Below are positions 25,094-34,763 of a stretch of 64,000 bases of DNA, one piece after another. The translations under genes were made by a program, and so were the position numbers. Source of the DNA: Acinetobacter sp. 10FS3-1 (lineage in GTDB: Bacteria > Pseudomonadota > Gammaproteobacteria > Pseudomonadales > Moraxellaceae). The DNA lies in assembly GCF_013343215.1 (NCBI RefSeq), contig NZ_CP039143.1:1488001-1552000 (forward strand), given 5' to 3'. The notes under the pieces were generated by a model. The model saw nothing but the letters and a program-made list of their open reading frames with translations. It searched no databases and was not told the origin of the DNA. Every line of letters starts with the position of its first letter. Positions within the stretch are counted from its first letter, which is position 1.

Positions 25094-26266
25094 TTAGGTT
25101 GATTTACGCTGAATGACCAGCTTAAAGTACACAATGCTGCTTAGAGTCAACAAGCTACACAGGATAAAGGCGAACTGGTAACTGTAGGCTGCAATAATGG
25201 CGCCAATCAACAGGGAACCAATGGCAATGCCCAGATCATAAAAGGTATAAAAAGTAGAAGTTGCATAGCCAATACGGTGTTTAGGTGCACGTTGAATGGC
25301 CAGCGTTTGCATACAGGGCTGTACGCTCCCAAAACCTACCCCCACCATCACCGCAGCCAGCATAAACCCCCATAAAGTTTGAATCTGGCTCAGTAGAAAC
25401 AAGCCCAGACTAAAGGCCACCAGTGCAGGATAAATCACATATTGCGGCCCCTTACGATCATAAATTTTTCCGGTAATGGGGCGTAAACTCATCATGGAAA
25501 TTGCAAAAACCACGAAGAATAAGCCGGCATAGGCCATTAAGTTTTTGCTTTCAGCAAAGGGGGCGATAAAGGACATGATACTGGCATAAGAAAATGAAAT
25601 TAGCATCGCCAGTACGGCAATTGGCAGAACTTTCTTTTCCACCAAATCTGTCAGAGCAATAGACTTTTGATTGGAATGACCAGCGAATTTTTCAGGTTCT
25701 TTGACCGGAATCAGAAAACAGAAACCGAAACCGATAAAGACCAGAGCGATCAGCAGGGTACTCACCTCAACATAAGACCAGTATTCAATTAGGCTAAGCC
25801 CCAGCAATGGACCAAGCACAATGCCCAGATTGACCGACATGACGAAATAGCCCATACCTTCGCCTTTACGCTGTTCTGGAATAAACTGATTGACTACAGG
25901 GACACAAACCGTGGTCAATATACTGAACCAGATCCCATGTAAAAATCGGATGATGAACAGGAGAGTCAGCTGATCTGCCAGCAGATAAGCCAAAGAAAAC
26001 AGGCTAAAGAATACTTCTGAAACAATCAGAGTTTTACGCACCCCAAATTTTTCAATAATCAGGCCACTAAAAGGGCGAACTGCAATTGCTGAAACCATAA
26101 ACAAAGTCATGGCCAGACCTGCTTGGGTCAAGTTGCCACCAAGTTCATTTAAGATATAAATAGGCAAAATTGTCGTTTGCGCAAAATAGAAAATAAATAA
26201 AAACAGGTTGTTGGCCAGACAAAGTACAAAGGACTTGGTCCATAACGGCGATGGAGCAGTATTCAT
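25094..26266 (-). CDS. MFS transporter (drug-efflux type)
   Basis: A 390-residue, 12-helix major facilitator protein. It has the loop 2-3 motif region SGLIIEKFGVRKTLIVSE, a motif-C-like GYFVMSVNLGIVLGPLLGL, and the second-half repeat RPITGKIYDRKGPQYVIYP. It resembles the frameshifted MFS protein at 6.5-7.7 kb in the same signature stretches (RKGEGMGYF against RRGEGIGYF; HRIGYATSTFY against QRMGLATSTFF), so the two are paralogues. The substrate is unknown; no regulator is adjacent. Confidence 0.9.
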   Translation of the reverse strand: MNTAPSPLWTKSFVLCLANNLFLFIFYFAQTTILPIYILNELGGNLTQAGLAMTLFMVSAIAVRPFSGLIIEKFGVRKTLIVSEVFFSLFSLAYLLADQLTLLFIIRFLHGIWFSILTTVCVPVVNQFIPEQRKGEGMGYFVMSVNLGIVLGPLLGLSLIEYWSYVEVSTLLIALVFIGFGFCFLIPVKEPEKFAGHSNQKSIALTDLVEKKVLPIAVLAMLISFSYASIMSFIAPFAESKNLMAYAGLFFVVFAISMMSLRPITGKIYDRKGPQYVIYPALVAFSLGLFLLSQIQTLWGFMLAAVMVGVGFGSVQPCMQTLAIQRAPKHRIGYATSTFYTFYDLGIAIGSLLIGAIIAAYSYQFAFILCSLLTLSSIVYFKLVIQRKST

Positions 26267-26462
26267 GATTTTCCTAAAATGATGTGCTGCGAGATGCGGG
26301 GCTTAATATGAAAAAATTATTGTGATAAATAAGCACGACATATCTAGGAGCGAAGCAAGATGTATAGGAACTTTAAGAAAAATACGTGAAAATTACAATA
26401 ATATTTTAATACGATCCATTAAATTGAATACTCACAGGACTTTTATACCATTGAACTGATAT

Positions 26463-26492
26463 AAAAAAATCAGCCCTTAAGCTGATTTTTTT
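26463..26492. terminator. Bidirectional terminator after gcvH
   Basis: AAAAAAATCAGC (26463-26474) pairs with GCTGATTTTTTT (26481-26492) around a 6-nt loop, with A and T tracts on both sides so that it can work in either direction. It is 28 bp after the gcvH stop. Confidence 0.9.
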
Positions 26493-26520
26493 ATGGACCA
26501 CTATTTTATAAAAAGTGGAA

Positions 26521-26895
26521 TTATAAGCCTGCTTCATATTCTGTATTGGCGAGCAGCTTGCTCACATCATCCATATTGTCCGGTTTGATTTTATAGATCC
26601 AGCCTTTGCCATAAGGGTCGTCATTAATAAAATCTGGATCATCTTCAAGATCAGCATTAACTTCAACTACCACGCCCGATACAGGAGCATGAATATCAGA
26701 GGCGGTTTTAACCGATTCAACTACGCCGGCCTGCTGACCTGCGGTAAGCTGTGCATTCAGTTCAGGTGCTTCGACATAGACCAAATCACCTAGTGCATCC
26801 TGTGCATGGTCGGAAATACCGGTCACAACAAGATCACCTTCAATGCGTACCCATTCATGTGTACTTGCGTACTTTAGTTCTGAAGGATGATTCAT
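26521..26895 (-). CDS. gcvH: Glycine cleavage system H protein
   Basis: The 124-residue lipoyl carrier shuttles the aminomethyl group between the P and T proteins of the glycine cleavage complex. The lipoylated lysine is K63 in [18 protein letters not shown], and the rest of the fold ([43 protein letters not shown]) matches family length. There is no gcvP or gcvT beside it, so it is a lone copy; it may serve a system encoded elsewhere or lipoate relay. Ribosome site AAGGAG precedes the start. Confidence 0.95.
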   Translation of the reverse strand: MNHPSELKYASTHEWVRIEGDLVVTGISDHAQDALGDLVYVEAPELNAQLTAGQQAGVVESVKTASDIHAPVSGVVVEVNADLEDDPDFINDDPYGKGWIYKIKPDNMDDVSKLLANTEYEAGL

Positions 26896-26976
26896 TGATA
26901 ACTCCTTAAATATCTTAAGATCATTTTCAACATGTTTTATACATTCTTTTTGGTCAAAACAAAAGGCTATGATCCT

Positions 26977-28005
26977 TTATAAATAAGGATCTTTACGCCA
27001 GCTGCTTGGGCTACGACCACTCCAGCGTTTAAATGCCCGGCTAAAATTGGCCACATCGCTATAACCGAGCTCATCGGCAATCTGTTCTAAAGTAAAGTCG
27101 GTCCGCGACAGCAGTGAGGTCGCATGCCGGTAGCGTACTTCATCGACCAGGGTTGAAAAAGAAGTGCCTTCAGCCGCCAACTGGCGTTTTAAGGTGCGGT
27201 CGGACATATGCAGACGATCTGCCACACTTTCAATACTCAGATAGTGCTGCTCCGAATGTGTCAGAATATCCCGAACCCGCATCGCAATCCGGTGCCGTTC
27301 GCCCAGTGCAGACAGTTCTGCTTCACACTGGTTAATGGCGATCTGGCTGGCAATTGGATCGGCGTGGACCAGCTTGTTCATTAAGTAGCTTTTATCAAAG
27401 CTTAAAATTAAATGTGGCTGTTCAAAACGGAACTGGTGATTTGGAAATTTCGCCATGAAACGTTCAAAGCCGTCGGGCTTTTTAAAGTCAAAATCAATTT
27501 CACCGGAGACATGATCAATGCCCGTAATGGCTTTGGCCATGCTGATCATGCCGATAATCAGCGCAATGGAAATTTCGGTACGCAGGGGTTCCAACTGAAT
27601 ATCTGTTTGTAACTGTACTGTGGCCTTGCTGCCAAAGGTTGAAAAAAATAGTTGCAGAAAGGGCATACGCAACTGGATAAAACGGTTCGCAAGTACCAGT
27701 GCATCCGTAATATCGTGAGCTGTCATGATGGCATAGCCGATAAAGCCATGAATCGAAATCCGCATTTGCGTACCCAGATGATAACCCAGTGTTGGTTCAC
27801 CAGTCAGTTTAAGGGCATGCTTAACCAGCTCATTGGCCACAGGAGTCGGGATCCGAAAATCAGGATCGGCCAATTGTTCAGCGGTTAGGCCAAATGGTGT
27901 AAATAATGATTCACTGTTATATCCCCAGCGAGAAATCACATCGAGGAGTAAAAGACCGTATACACCAGGAATACCCTGGTCTTGGCGTGAGGCTATTATT
28001 TTCAT
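26977..28005 (-). CDS. AraC-family regulator with arabinose-binding-type N-terminal domain
   Basis: A 342-residue regulator with the Arabinose_bd domain found in OruR/ArgR-like proteins (GVYGLLLLDVISRWGYNSESLF; LGYHLGTQMRISIHGFIGYAIM) and a C-terminal HTH pair (IESVADRLHMSDRTLKRQLAAEG; LEQIADELGYSDVANFSRAFKRWSG). I chose the ATG at 28005; the frame also opens at a TTG at 28029. No obvious target is adjacent: gcvH is downstream, 81 bp away on the same strand. Confidence 0.88.
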   Translation of the reverse strand: MKIIASRQDQGIPGVYGLLLLDVISRWGYNSESLFTPFGLTAEQLADPDFRIPTPVANELVKHALKLTGEPTLGYHLGTQMRISIHGFIGYAIMTAHDITDALVLANRFIQLRMPFLQLFFSTFGSKATVQLQTDIQLEPLRTEISIALIIGMISMAKAITGIDHVSGEIDFDFKKPDGFERFMAKFPNHQFRFEQPHLILSFDKSYLMNKLVHADPIASQIAINQCEAELSALGERHRIAMRVRDILTHSEQHYLSIESVADRLHMSDRTLKRQLAAEGTSFSTLVDEVRYRHATSLLSRTDFTLEQIADELGYSDVANFSRAFKRWSGRSPSSWRKDPYL

Positions 28006-28290
28006 GCGCGATCCGTTGCACTCATACAAGTTTTTCTACTTATGCCCTGATATTGGCATGAAACAGTCATTTTTTCATTCATATTGTTGGACAAAGGCTG
28101 GCTAAATTGTCCTGCTTAAATTAGAGAATGAGCCTGATTATAGCCAAAAAATGATCTAAAAGTTATATAATTCATGTATCTAAGAGAAAAATTTATTCTT
28201 TCAGAATAATCAAAACCGTTTTATTAAAAGGCAATCATGTCAACAGACCGCTTAATGAATGAAAAAAAGAGACATCACAATCAGTCTTAA

Positions 28291-28347
28291 CCAAAGCCGC
28301 AGGCCTGATCCGAAAGATGTACATTTGGATCAGGCCTGCGGCTTTGG
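28291..28347. repeat. Long perfect inverted repeat
   Basis: Arms of 21 bp (28291-28311 and 28327-28347), GC-rich and starting CCAAAGCCGCAGGCCTGATC, enclose a 15-nt loop. It lies in the 380-bp spacer upstream of the AraC gene and 38 bp beyond the end of the ABC exporter gene. There is no T tract on either side. It may end the ABC transcript by a Rho-assisted route or be a mobile repeat; nothing else was seen in the spacer. Confidence 0.6.
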
Positions 28348-28385
28348 AAGCAGTATTTCTTTTAAATCAAAGCTATTTGAAAAAA

Positions 28386-30242
28386 TTATAGATCGGTCGA
28401 TGGCGCTTTGTGAGCCTGCTGTTCGATCAGGAAACCGCCTGTTTGTCGCTGCCAGAGATGAGCATAAATACCGTTTAACGCGACCAGCTCCTCATGCGTG
28501 CCTTGCTCTGCAATGCGGCCCTGATCCATGACAATCAGGCGATCCATCTGGGCAATGGTCGAGAGGCGATGTGCAATCGCAATCACTGTTTTATCCTGCA
28601 TCAGGTCATCCAGACTGCTCTGAATTGCCGCTTCTACTTCAGAATCGAGCGCACTTGTCGCTTCATCCAGAATCAGAATAGGGGCATCTTTCAAAAAGAC
28701 CCGGGCAATTGCAATACGTTGACGCTGGCCACCAGAAAGTTTCACGCCGCGTTCACCCACATAAGCCTCATAACCTTTACGTCCACGTAAGTCGCTCAAG
28801 TTCGGAATAAATTCTTCTGCCTTGGCTTTGCGCACAGCATCATACATTTCTTCATCGGTCGCATCCGGACGGCCATACTTGATATTTTCTGCGACTGTAC
28901 GATGCAATAAAGAGGTGTCTTGGGTTACCAGGGCAATATTTTTACGCAAGCTGTCCTCAGTGACATGATCAATATCCTGACCATCAATCAGGATTCGGCC
29001 CTGATCCAGCTGGTAGAAATGTAATAATAATTGAATCAGGGTGGATTTTCCTGCACCTGAACGACCAACGATGCCGATTTTTTCACCCGGACGAATCGTT
29101 AGATCAAACTGGTCAATGACCGGTTTTTCATTATAGGCAAAGGTGATATTTTCAAACCTGATTTCTCCTTGCTTGAGCTGTAACTCTTTCGCATCCGGAC
29201 GGTCTTCAATAGAAATTTTACGTCCCAGCGTACGCATTCCGTCCTGAATGGTGCCGACATTTTCAAACAGAGCAGAGGTTTGCCACATCATAAATTCGGC
29301 AATACTGTTCAATTTCAGCACCATGGCGGTGGTAGCTGCAATAATGCCGAGTTCAGCCTGTCCCTGCATCCAGAGCCAGACCGCCGTCCCCAAGACACCT
29401 CCATACAGAATCACGCTCAGAAATAAAATGCTGATTTCATATTGGGCGCCCAGACGCATTTGTTTATAAACAGTCTGCATAAACTCCTGCATGGAGGACT
29501 TGGCGTACTGACTTTCGCGTCCGGCATGAGCAAAGAGCTTGACCGTTTGGATATTGGTATAAGCATCGGTGACCCGTCCGGTCATCACTGCACGGGCATC
29601 AGCCTGTTGCGAGGAAATTTTACTCAGTTTTGGAATAAAGTAACAGGCAGCACAAATAAACAGCAGCAGCCATAATAACAGGGGCAGAACCAGTAAAGGA
29701 GAAATGGCGCCTAGTACGATATTGATCGTAATGAAGTAAATCAGGACATAGGCCAGCATATCGCCCAGAATCACCCAGAATTCACGAATCGCTAGAGAGG
29801 TTTGCATCACTTTGGCAGATAAGCGTCCGGCAAAATCATTATGGAAAAAATCCAGACTTTGCTTAAGTAACAGATTATGAAAGCGCCAGCGCAAGCGCAT
29901 CGGAAAGTTACTGTATAGAATCTGATGCTTGATAAGCGACTGGGCACTGGCAAATAAAATATTGGCCAGCAGAATAAAGCTTAACCAGATAAGATTACGG
30001 GCATGTTCTTCTAAAAAAGTCTCTGGCTGGCTGCGGCTGAGCCAGTTGACCAGTTCGCCAATCTGGGAATAGAGCACGGCTTCAAAGCTGGCAGCACCTG
30101 CGGTACATAGCACCAGAATCAGTAAATAACGGCGCACTCCATAGGCCGCCTGCCAGACAAAAGGAAAAAACTGGGTAGGCAAGGGCTGATTCAGATGTTT
30201 GGTGGGATAAGGGTCCACCAGCCGTTCAAGCCATCGAAACAT
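28386..30242 (-). CDS. ABC exporter, fused permease and ATPase
   Basis: A 618-residue half-transporter with six N-terminal membrane helices (about residues 35-330) and a C-terminal ATPase. The ATPase has Walker A GRSGAGKST, Q loop LVTQDTSLLHRTVAENI, signature LSGGQRQRIAIAR, Walker B ILILDEATSALD and the switch histidine in IAIAHRLSTI. It works as a dimer to export a lipid, peptide or drug; the substrate cannot be told from the sequence. It appears to be a single-gene unit. Confidence 0.9.
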   Translation of the reverse strand: MFRWLERLVDPYPTKHLNQPLPTQFFPFVWQAAYGVRRYLLILVLCTAGAASFEAVLYSQIGELVNWLSRSQPETFLEEHARNLIWLSFILLANILFASAQSLIKHQILYSNFPMRLRWRFHNLLLKQSLDFFHNDFAGRLSAKVMQTSLAIREFWVILGDMLAYVLIYFITINIVLGAISPLLVLPLLLWLLLFICAACYFIPKLSKISSQQADARAVMTGRVTDAYTNIQTVKLFAHAGRESQYAKSSMQEFMQTVYKQMRLGAQYEISILFLSVILYGGVLGTAVWLWMQGQAELGIIAATTAMVLKLNSIAEFMMWQTSALFENVGTIQDGMRTLGRKISIEDRPDAKELQLKQGEIRFENITFAYNEKPVIDQFDLTIRPGEKIGIVGRSGAGKSTLIQLLLHFYQLDQGRILIDGQDIDHVTEDSLRKNIALVTQDTSLLHRTVAENIKYGRPDATDEEMYDAVRKAKAEEFIPNLSDLRGRKGYEAYVGERGVKLSGGQRQRIAIARVFLKDAPILILDEATSALDSEVEAAIQSSLDDLMQDKTVIAIAHRLSTIAQMDRLIVMDQGRIAEQGTHEELVALNGIYAHLWQRQTGGFLIEQQAHKAPSTDL

Positions 30243-30452
30243 TGTCGTACTCTTTGCTCATGCATGCTGCTTTTCAGGAAGTATAAAGGATTCTATTTTT
30301 TAAAGTCTGCAATTGGGTGAAATTGCCACACAATGATTAACGAAATCAAACTTTAGATTGCAGGTTGAACGCTTAGATGAGTTGTATGTCTATTGCTGTA
30401 TTTAAAAGAAATACTTGATGGCATTGGGTAAAGCAGCAGACAATACGCATAT

Positions 30453-30485
30453 AAAAAGCCTGAAATGACGCATCATTTCAGGCTT
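30453..30485 (-). terminator. Rho-independent terminator of the MscS-like gene
   Basis: AAGCCTGAAATGA (30456-30468) pairs with TCATTTCAGGCTT (30473-30485) around a 4-nt loop; on the minus strand it is followed by TTTTTATAT. It is 32 bp after the stop. Confidence 0.88.
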
Positions 30486-30516
30486 GCATTTAGGCTTGCG
30501 CTATTCAGCGAAACGT

Positions 30517-31773
30517 TTAGTGAATAATCGGCGAAGGTGGTGGAGTAAAAGCTTCTTTTAGATCATGACCTGAAGGAGCCTGATACACTTTCAGTTCAAA
30601 CTCGGGAATAATCGCCAAGATATGATCCATGATATCGGATTGGATATTCTCATATTCAGTCCAGGCAGTGGTATTGGTAAAGGCATAAATTTCAAGCGGT
30701 AAGCCTTCACTGGTCGGTTGTAACTGACGCACCATTAAAGAAAAATCTTTGGCAATCCCGGGATGCTGCTGTAAATAAAACTCCAGATAGGCACGGAACG
30801 TTCCTAGATTGGTCAGACGGCGCTGGTTATATTGGGAATGATGCTGTAACTGTTGGTTGAATTTTTCTATTTCTTCACTTTTACTATTCAAATACTGATC
30901 CAGCAGGATAAAATTTTTCAGCTTGGTCTGTTCTTCGGCACTCATGAAATGCACACTGCTTTGGTCAATGTGGATTGAACGCTTGATCCGGCGTGCACCC
31001 GCTTCCTGCATACCGCGCCAGTTTTTAAAGGTATCCGTGACCAGTTTGTTGGTGGGAATGGTCGTTATGGTCTTGTCAAAGTTTTGCACTGTCACGGTAT
31101 GTAATGACATATCAATGACATCACCATCGGCATTCAGTGAAGGCATTTCAATCCAGTCACCAATACGTACCATGTCATACGAGGAAATCTGGACTGAAGC
31201 CACCAGCGATAAAATCGTGTTCTGGAAAACCAGCATCAGCACCGCGGCCATCGCACCAAAACCGGCGAGCAGGGTGAATACATCCTTTCTCAGGAAAGTG
31301 CCCAGAATCATCAAGCCGCAAACGATAAAAATAATCAGCTTTACCAATTGTAAATAACCTTTAATCGGTTTATTACGTGATTTTGGATTACGCTGGTAAA
31401 TCAGGTTGAAAATATTGAGCAGCTCGCCGAGTGCCAGTGCAATGGTCAGGAAAATAAAGGCTTGTGCGCCCATTTCGATAAGGGCTTGAGCCTTATCTGA
31501 TAAATGCGGTACGGTACTGATACCATTCATGATCACGATGGCCGGCACAATATTGGCAATCCGGCGAATCACGCTATGCTGAGCAAAAATCGTGTTATTG
31601 GCAAAAGGCATTTTGGAAATGAGTTTACGAATTCCACGAACAACCACTTTTTTAGCAAATAAATTGGTAATAAGGGCAAATAGAATCAGGATGCTTAATG
31701 AAGACAGCATTTCCAGCCAGGGATACTGATCTGTCCAATCCTGAATGTTCTGAATAAAATTAAACTGTTCCAA
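30517..31773 (-). CDS. Mechanosensitive ion channel, YbdG/MscM-like
   Basis: A 418-residue MscS-superfamily protein with five predicted helices (about 20-40, 70-85, 100-120, 140-160, 165-195). The pore helix and start of the beta domain read LLAGFGAMAAVLMLVFQNTILSLVASVQI, followed by RIGDWIEMPSLNADGDVIDMSLHTVTVQNFDKTITTIPTNKLV. The length and architecture match YbdG, a small-conductance channel that protects against osmotic downshock. The gene is preceded by a 196-bp spacer and ends at its own terminator. Confidence 0.88.
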   Translation of the reverse strand: MEQFNFIQNIQDWTDQYPWLEMLSSLSILILFALITNLFAKKVVVRGIRKLISKMPFANNTIFAQHSVIRRIANIVPAIVIMNGISTVPHLSDKAQALIEMGAQAFIFLTIALALGELLNIFNLIYQRNPKSRNKPIKGYLQLVKLIIFIVCGLMILGTFLRKDVFTLLAGFGAMAAVLMLVFQNTILSLVASVQISSYDMVRIGDWIEMPSLNADGDVIDMSLHTVTVQNFDKTITTIPTNKLVTDTFKNWRGMQEAGARRIKRSIHIDQSSVHFMSAEEQTKLKNFILLDQYLNSKSEEIEKFNQQLQHHSQYNQRRLTNLGTFRAYLEFYLQQHPGIAKDFSLMVRQLQPTSEGLPLEIYAFTNTTAWTEYENIQSDIMDHILAIIPEFELKVYQAPSGHDLKEAFTPPPSPIIH

Positions 31774-31905
31774 CTGATCTTTCTCTTAGATTAAAAAATT
31801 TGATAGAGTTTATAGCTTTGAAGCTGACTTTTTAATCCTGGATAACTTTTTAAAACATATCCCTCTAGGTCTTATACTTTTTTAGCTTCATCGTTTCATT
31901 GAATA

Positions 31906-31931
31906 TAAAAAACCGGCAGGTTTGCCGGTTT
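31906..31931 (-). terminator. Rho-independent terminator after DUF2058 gene
   Basis: AAACCGGCA (31910-31918) pairs with TGCCGGTTT (31923-31931) with a 4-nt loop; TTTTATATTC follows on the minus strand. It ends the two-gene DUF1275-DUF2058 unit. Confidence 0.87.
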
Positions 31932-31969
31932 ATATTTCCAGATGTTTTCTGGCGAGGTGGCAGAGCAAA

Positions 31970-32506
31970 CTACCACATCAGGTCATCTGGAATGACATAG
32001 GCTGCATACGGATCTTCTTCATCAGTAATTTTTTCATTTTTCTCTGAATTGTTAACCAGAATAAAACCTTCCATTTTGGCATTGATACGCTCTGCCAATG
32101 CTTTAGGCAGGAAAGCATACTGGGTATTGTCACGTGCAATCACCAGACTGCCAGCCACCAAGGCATTATAAATCTGTTGATTGATATAGACTTTTTTGAT
32201 TTTATCATTGTCAATGAACTGGTAGCTGATTTCGCCATCGGTATCGCGGATTTTATGCTGATTGATCATCTGTATGATGGCAGCTTGCAGTTCTTTTTCC
32301 TGTAACTGGGCTTTTTTTGCTCGCTCAATGGCCTGATCTTTGGCCAGCTTTTCCTGTTGGTCCTGTGCAATCTTCGCCTTGATTTCAGCTTCACTGCTGT
32401 CACCCGTACGTTTTTCATGTACTGCCTGTTTAGACAGTTTTTTTGCTTTTTTATTATCGACCAGGCCAGCTTTTAACAATTGTGCCTGTAATGCATTTTT
32501 AACCAT
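31970..32506 (-). CDS. DUF2058 (YaiL-like) protein
   Basis: The 178-residue protein has the DUF2058 layout: a highly charged N-terminal coil (KNALQAQLLKAGLVDNKKAKKL, QDQQEKLAKDQAIERAKKAQLQEKE) and a C-terminal compact domain (ISYQFIDNDKIKKVYINQQIYNALVAGSLVIAR). It is cytoplasmic with no signal. The family's function is not established; nucleic acid or polysaccharide association has been suggested for YaiL. It starts 15 bp after the DUF1275 gene stop, so the two are probably cotranscribed. Confidence 0.87.
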   Translation of the reverse strand: MVKNALQAQLLKAGLVDNKKAKKLSKQAVHEKRTGDSSEAEIKAKIAQDQQEKLAKDQAIERAKKAQLQEKELQAAIIQMINQHKIRDTDGEISYQFIDNDKIKKVYINQQIYNALVAGSLVIARDNTQYAFLPKALAERINAKMEGFILVNNSEKNEKITDEEDPYAAYVIPDDLMW

Positions 32507-32521
32507 GAGAATTTCCAGAAA

Positions 32522-33196
32522 TTAGTCGTGTTGATGCCGATAACGCAAATAGATGATCCAGTAACTCAGGCTTAACAGAAAGCTGAGCGCCGTAGGAATC
32601 AGGAATGCATTCAATTTTAAATAAGGATAGGTCCAACTGGCAAGGATACCACCAATCAGAAAACCAAGAAAAATCAGCCCATGCAGAATGACGCGGCGAG
32701 ATTCCACTTCCAGCCTTCGCAGGCGATAGCCCAAAGCCAGACCTAAGTCCGTGAGAACACCGGATAAATGAGTGGTCCTGATAATCGTACCTTTATAATG
32801 GCTGACCATGGCATTTTGCAGACCCATCGCGACACAGGCCCAAAGCAAGGCATACCGTGGAAAATAGGGCAGTAATAACCAGCACAGAAAAATAAAAAAA
32901 GCCACCAGACTGAGAGGGTAGCCATACAGGCGCCCCAGGCGAAAGTGGCTGTTTCCAAGAATCAGGCCACTATACATAGAACCCATTACATAACACAGGA
33001 TGATCAATACCAGATATAGCATCATTTCTGGCTGCCATTCTAGTAAAGCCATAGTCAGCATGCTGACATTACCGGTCATATGGGAAACAGACTGATTCAA
33101 TACGGTCAGCAGTCCCAGCACGTTAATCATACCTGCATTCAGGGCAAGTAAAAACGCACCCAACTGTACCCACACTGGCAAACGCTGTAACGGCAT
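32522..33196 (-). CDS. DUF1275 (YoaK-family) membrane protein
   Basis: A 224-residue protein with six hydrophobic helices. The family signature is visible: LNAGMINVLGLLTVLNQSVSHMTGNVSMLTMALLEW near the N-terminus and RTTHLSGVLTDLGLALG in the second half. The function is unknown; transport is commonly assumed. It heads a two-gene unit with the DUF2058 gene and lies 44 bp downstream of sstT on the same strand. Confidence 0.88.
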   Translation of the reverse strand: MPLQRLPVWVQLGAFLLALNAGMINVLGLLTVLNQSVSHMTGNVSMLTMALLEWQPEMMLYLVLIILCYVMGSMYSGLILGNSHFRLGRLYGYPLSLVAFFIFLCWLLLPYFPRYALLWACVAMGLQNAMVSHYKGTIIRTTHLSGVLTDLGLALGYRLRRLEVESRRVILHGLIFLGFLIGGILASWTYPYLKLNAFLIPTALSFLLSLSYWIIYLRYRHQHD

Positions 33197-33240
33197 AACA
33201 ACATCATTAACAAAAAAATTATTGATTAATCAATATAAAA

Positions 33241-34437
33241 TCAATTTAAAGCGCGGTCTACTGCTACCGTAAATAAAACATCGGTAGAGGAGTTTAAGGC
33301 AGTTTCAGTCGAGTCTTGCAAGACACTAATCACCATACCAATCGCAACCACCTGTATGGCAATATCCGAAGAAATTCCAAACAGGCCACATGCTACTGGA
33401 ATGAGCAACAGGGAGCCACCGGCTACACCTGAGGCCCCACATGCAGATACCGCCGCAACAACAGACAGAATCAGCATGGTGCTAAAGTCTACGCTGATGC
33501 CCAGCGTATGAACTGCGGCTAAAGTAAGTACTGTAATGGTGACTGAAGCACCGCCCATATTGATGGTCGCACCTAGGGGAATTGCTACACTTGAGGTTGA
33601 CTCACTCACTCCTAAACGCTTGGCCAGATCCAGATTAACAGGGATATTCGCTGCGGAACTGCGGGTAAAAAAGGCGGTAATGCCACTTTCCCGTAAGCAG
33701 GTAAAGACCAGAGGATAAGGATTACGGCGTGTGACCAGCGCCACCATTAAGGGGTTAATCACCAGAGCAACAAAAAGCATGGTGCCCAGAAGAACCGTGA
33801 GCAATTGGGCGTAGTTGGACAAGGTTTCAAGACCTGCTTCAGCAAAGGTCACTGCCACCAGACCAAAAATACCGACAGGCGCGAAACTAATCACCAGACG
33901 AATCACATGATTCACGGCAGAAGCAGTGTCATTCAGCAAGGTTTTGCTGCTGTCCGAAGCATGGCGAAATGCCATTCCCAAAGCCACTGCCCAAGCCAGA
34001 ATGCCAATAAAGTTGGCTTCCGAAATTGCCACTATCGGGTTTGCCACAAAGCTCAGCACTAAATTCTGCAAAATTTCACCCAGGCTCCCCGGTGGTTGCA
34101 AGTCAGCCTGGGCTGCAATGTCCAGAAATAACGTGCTTGGAAACAGCATGCTCGCCACAACGGCACTGAGTGCAGCCAAGAACATGCCGGCACCATACAT
34201 CAGCATGATGGGACGAATCGCGACATTGGTCTGACCAACTTTAAAATTCGCGATTGAAGCTAAGACCAGAACGAATACCAGAATCGGCGCAACAGATTTT
34301 AGTGCTTTAATAAACAGATCACCCAACAGACGGAGTGACGGCGCAGCTTCGGGAAAAACCACAGCTACGGCTACACCTAAAATAATGGCGATAATGATTC
34401 GAGAGACTAAACTTATACGCGAAAGGGCAGAAAACAT
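33241..34437 (-). CDS. sstT: Serine/threonine:sodium symporter SstT
   Basis: A 398-residue dicarboxylate/amino acid:cation symporter family member. Typical features are the serine-rich re-entrant loop [55 protein letters not shown] and the second loop [24 protein letters not shown]. These spellings are diagnostic of SstT, which imports serine and threonine with sodium. It is probably the first gene of a leftward unit including the DUF1275 and DUF2058 genes, though the 44-bp gap leaves room for a promoter. Confidence 0.95.
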   Translation of the reverse strand: MFSALSRISLVSRIIIAIILGVAVAVVFPEAAPSLRLLGDLFIKALKSVAPILVFVLVLASIANFKVGQTNVAIRPIMLMYGAGMFLAALSAVVASMLFPSTLFLDIAAQADLQPPGSLGEILQNLVLSFVANPIVAISEANFIGILAWAVALGMAFRHASDSSKTLLNDTASAVNHVIRLVISFAPVGIFGLVAVTFAEAGLETLSNYAQLLTVLLGTMLFVALVINPLMVALVTRRNPYPLVFTCLRESGITAFFTRSSAANIPVNLDLAKRLGVSESTSSVAIPLGATINMGGASVTITVLTLAAVHTLGISVDFSTMLILSVVAAVSACGASGVAGGSLLLIPVACGLFGISSDIAIQVVAIGMVISVLQDSTETALNSSTDVLFTVAVDRALN

Positions 34438-34713
34438 AAGGTTGCCTTGTGAAAATTACGAGGGCGAAATTTAAAAAAAATTGGCACTATTTTATACTTA
34501 AATTTCAAAGGGATTGAAAATATTTTCAGATAAAAAATAAACCCTTGATATGAAATGGAAATTATAGTTAAAACCTTTTTTAAAATAATCGATTCTGTCC
34601 GTAAAATATCTATTTTGGGGCTTATTTTACCTAGAATTCCAGATTTTCATTTATCAAATAAATAGCAATTAAATATTAATCACCTAAAATTATGATTGAA
34701 TGCAAGATAAAAT

Positions 34714-34748
34714 AACTCATGGTTGAAAGTCCATTTTAACCATGAGTT
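34714..34748 (-). terminator. Terminator of the SulP gene
   Basis: AACTCATGGTT (34714-34724) pairs with AACCATGAGTT (34738-34748) around a 13-nt loop; on the minus strand it is followed by ATTTTATCTT. It is 16 bp after the SulP stop. The remainder of the 326-bp spacer to sstT shows only AT-rich sequence. Confidence 0.8.
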
Positions 34749-34763
34749 TGAGCAGGATTGGAC

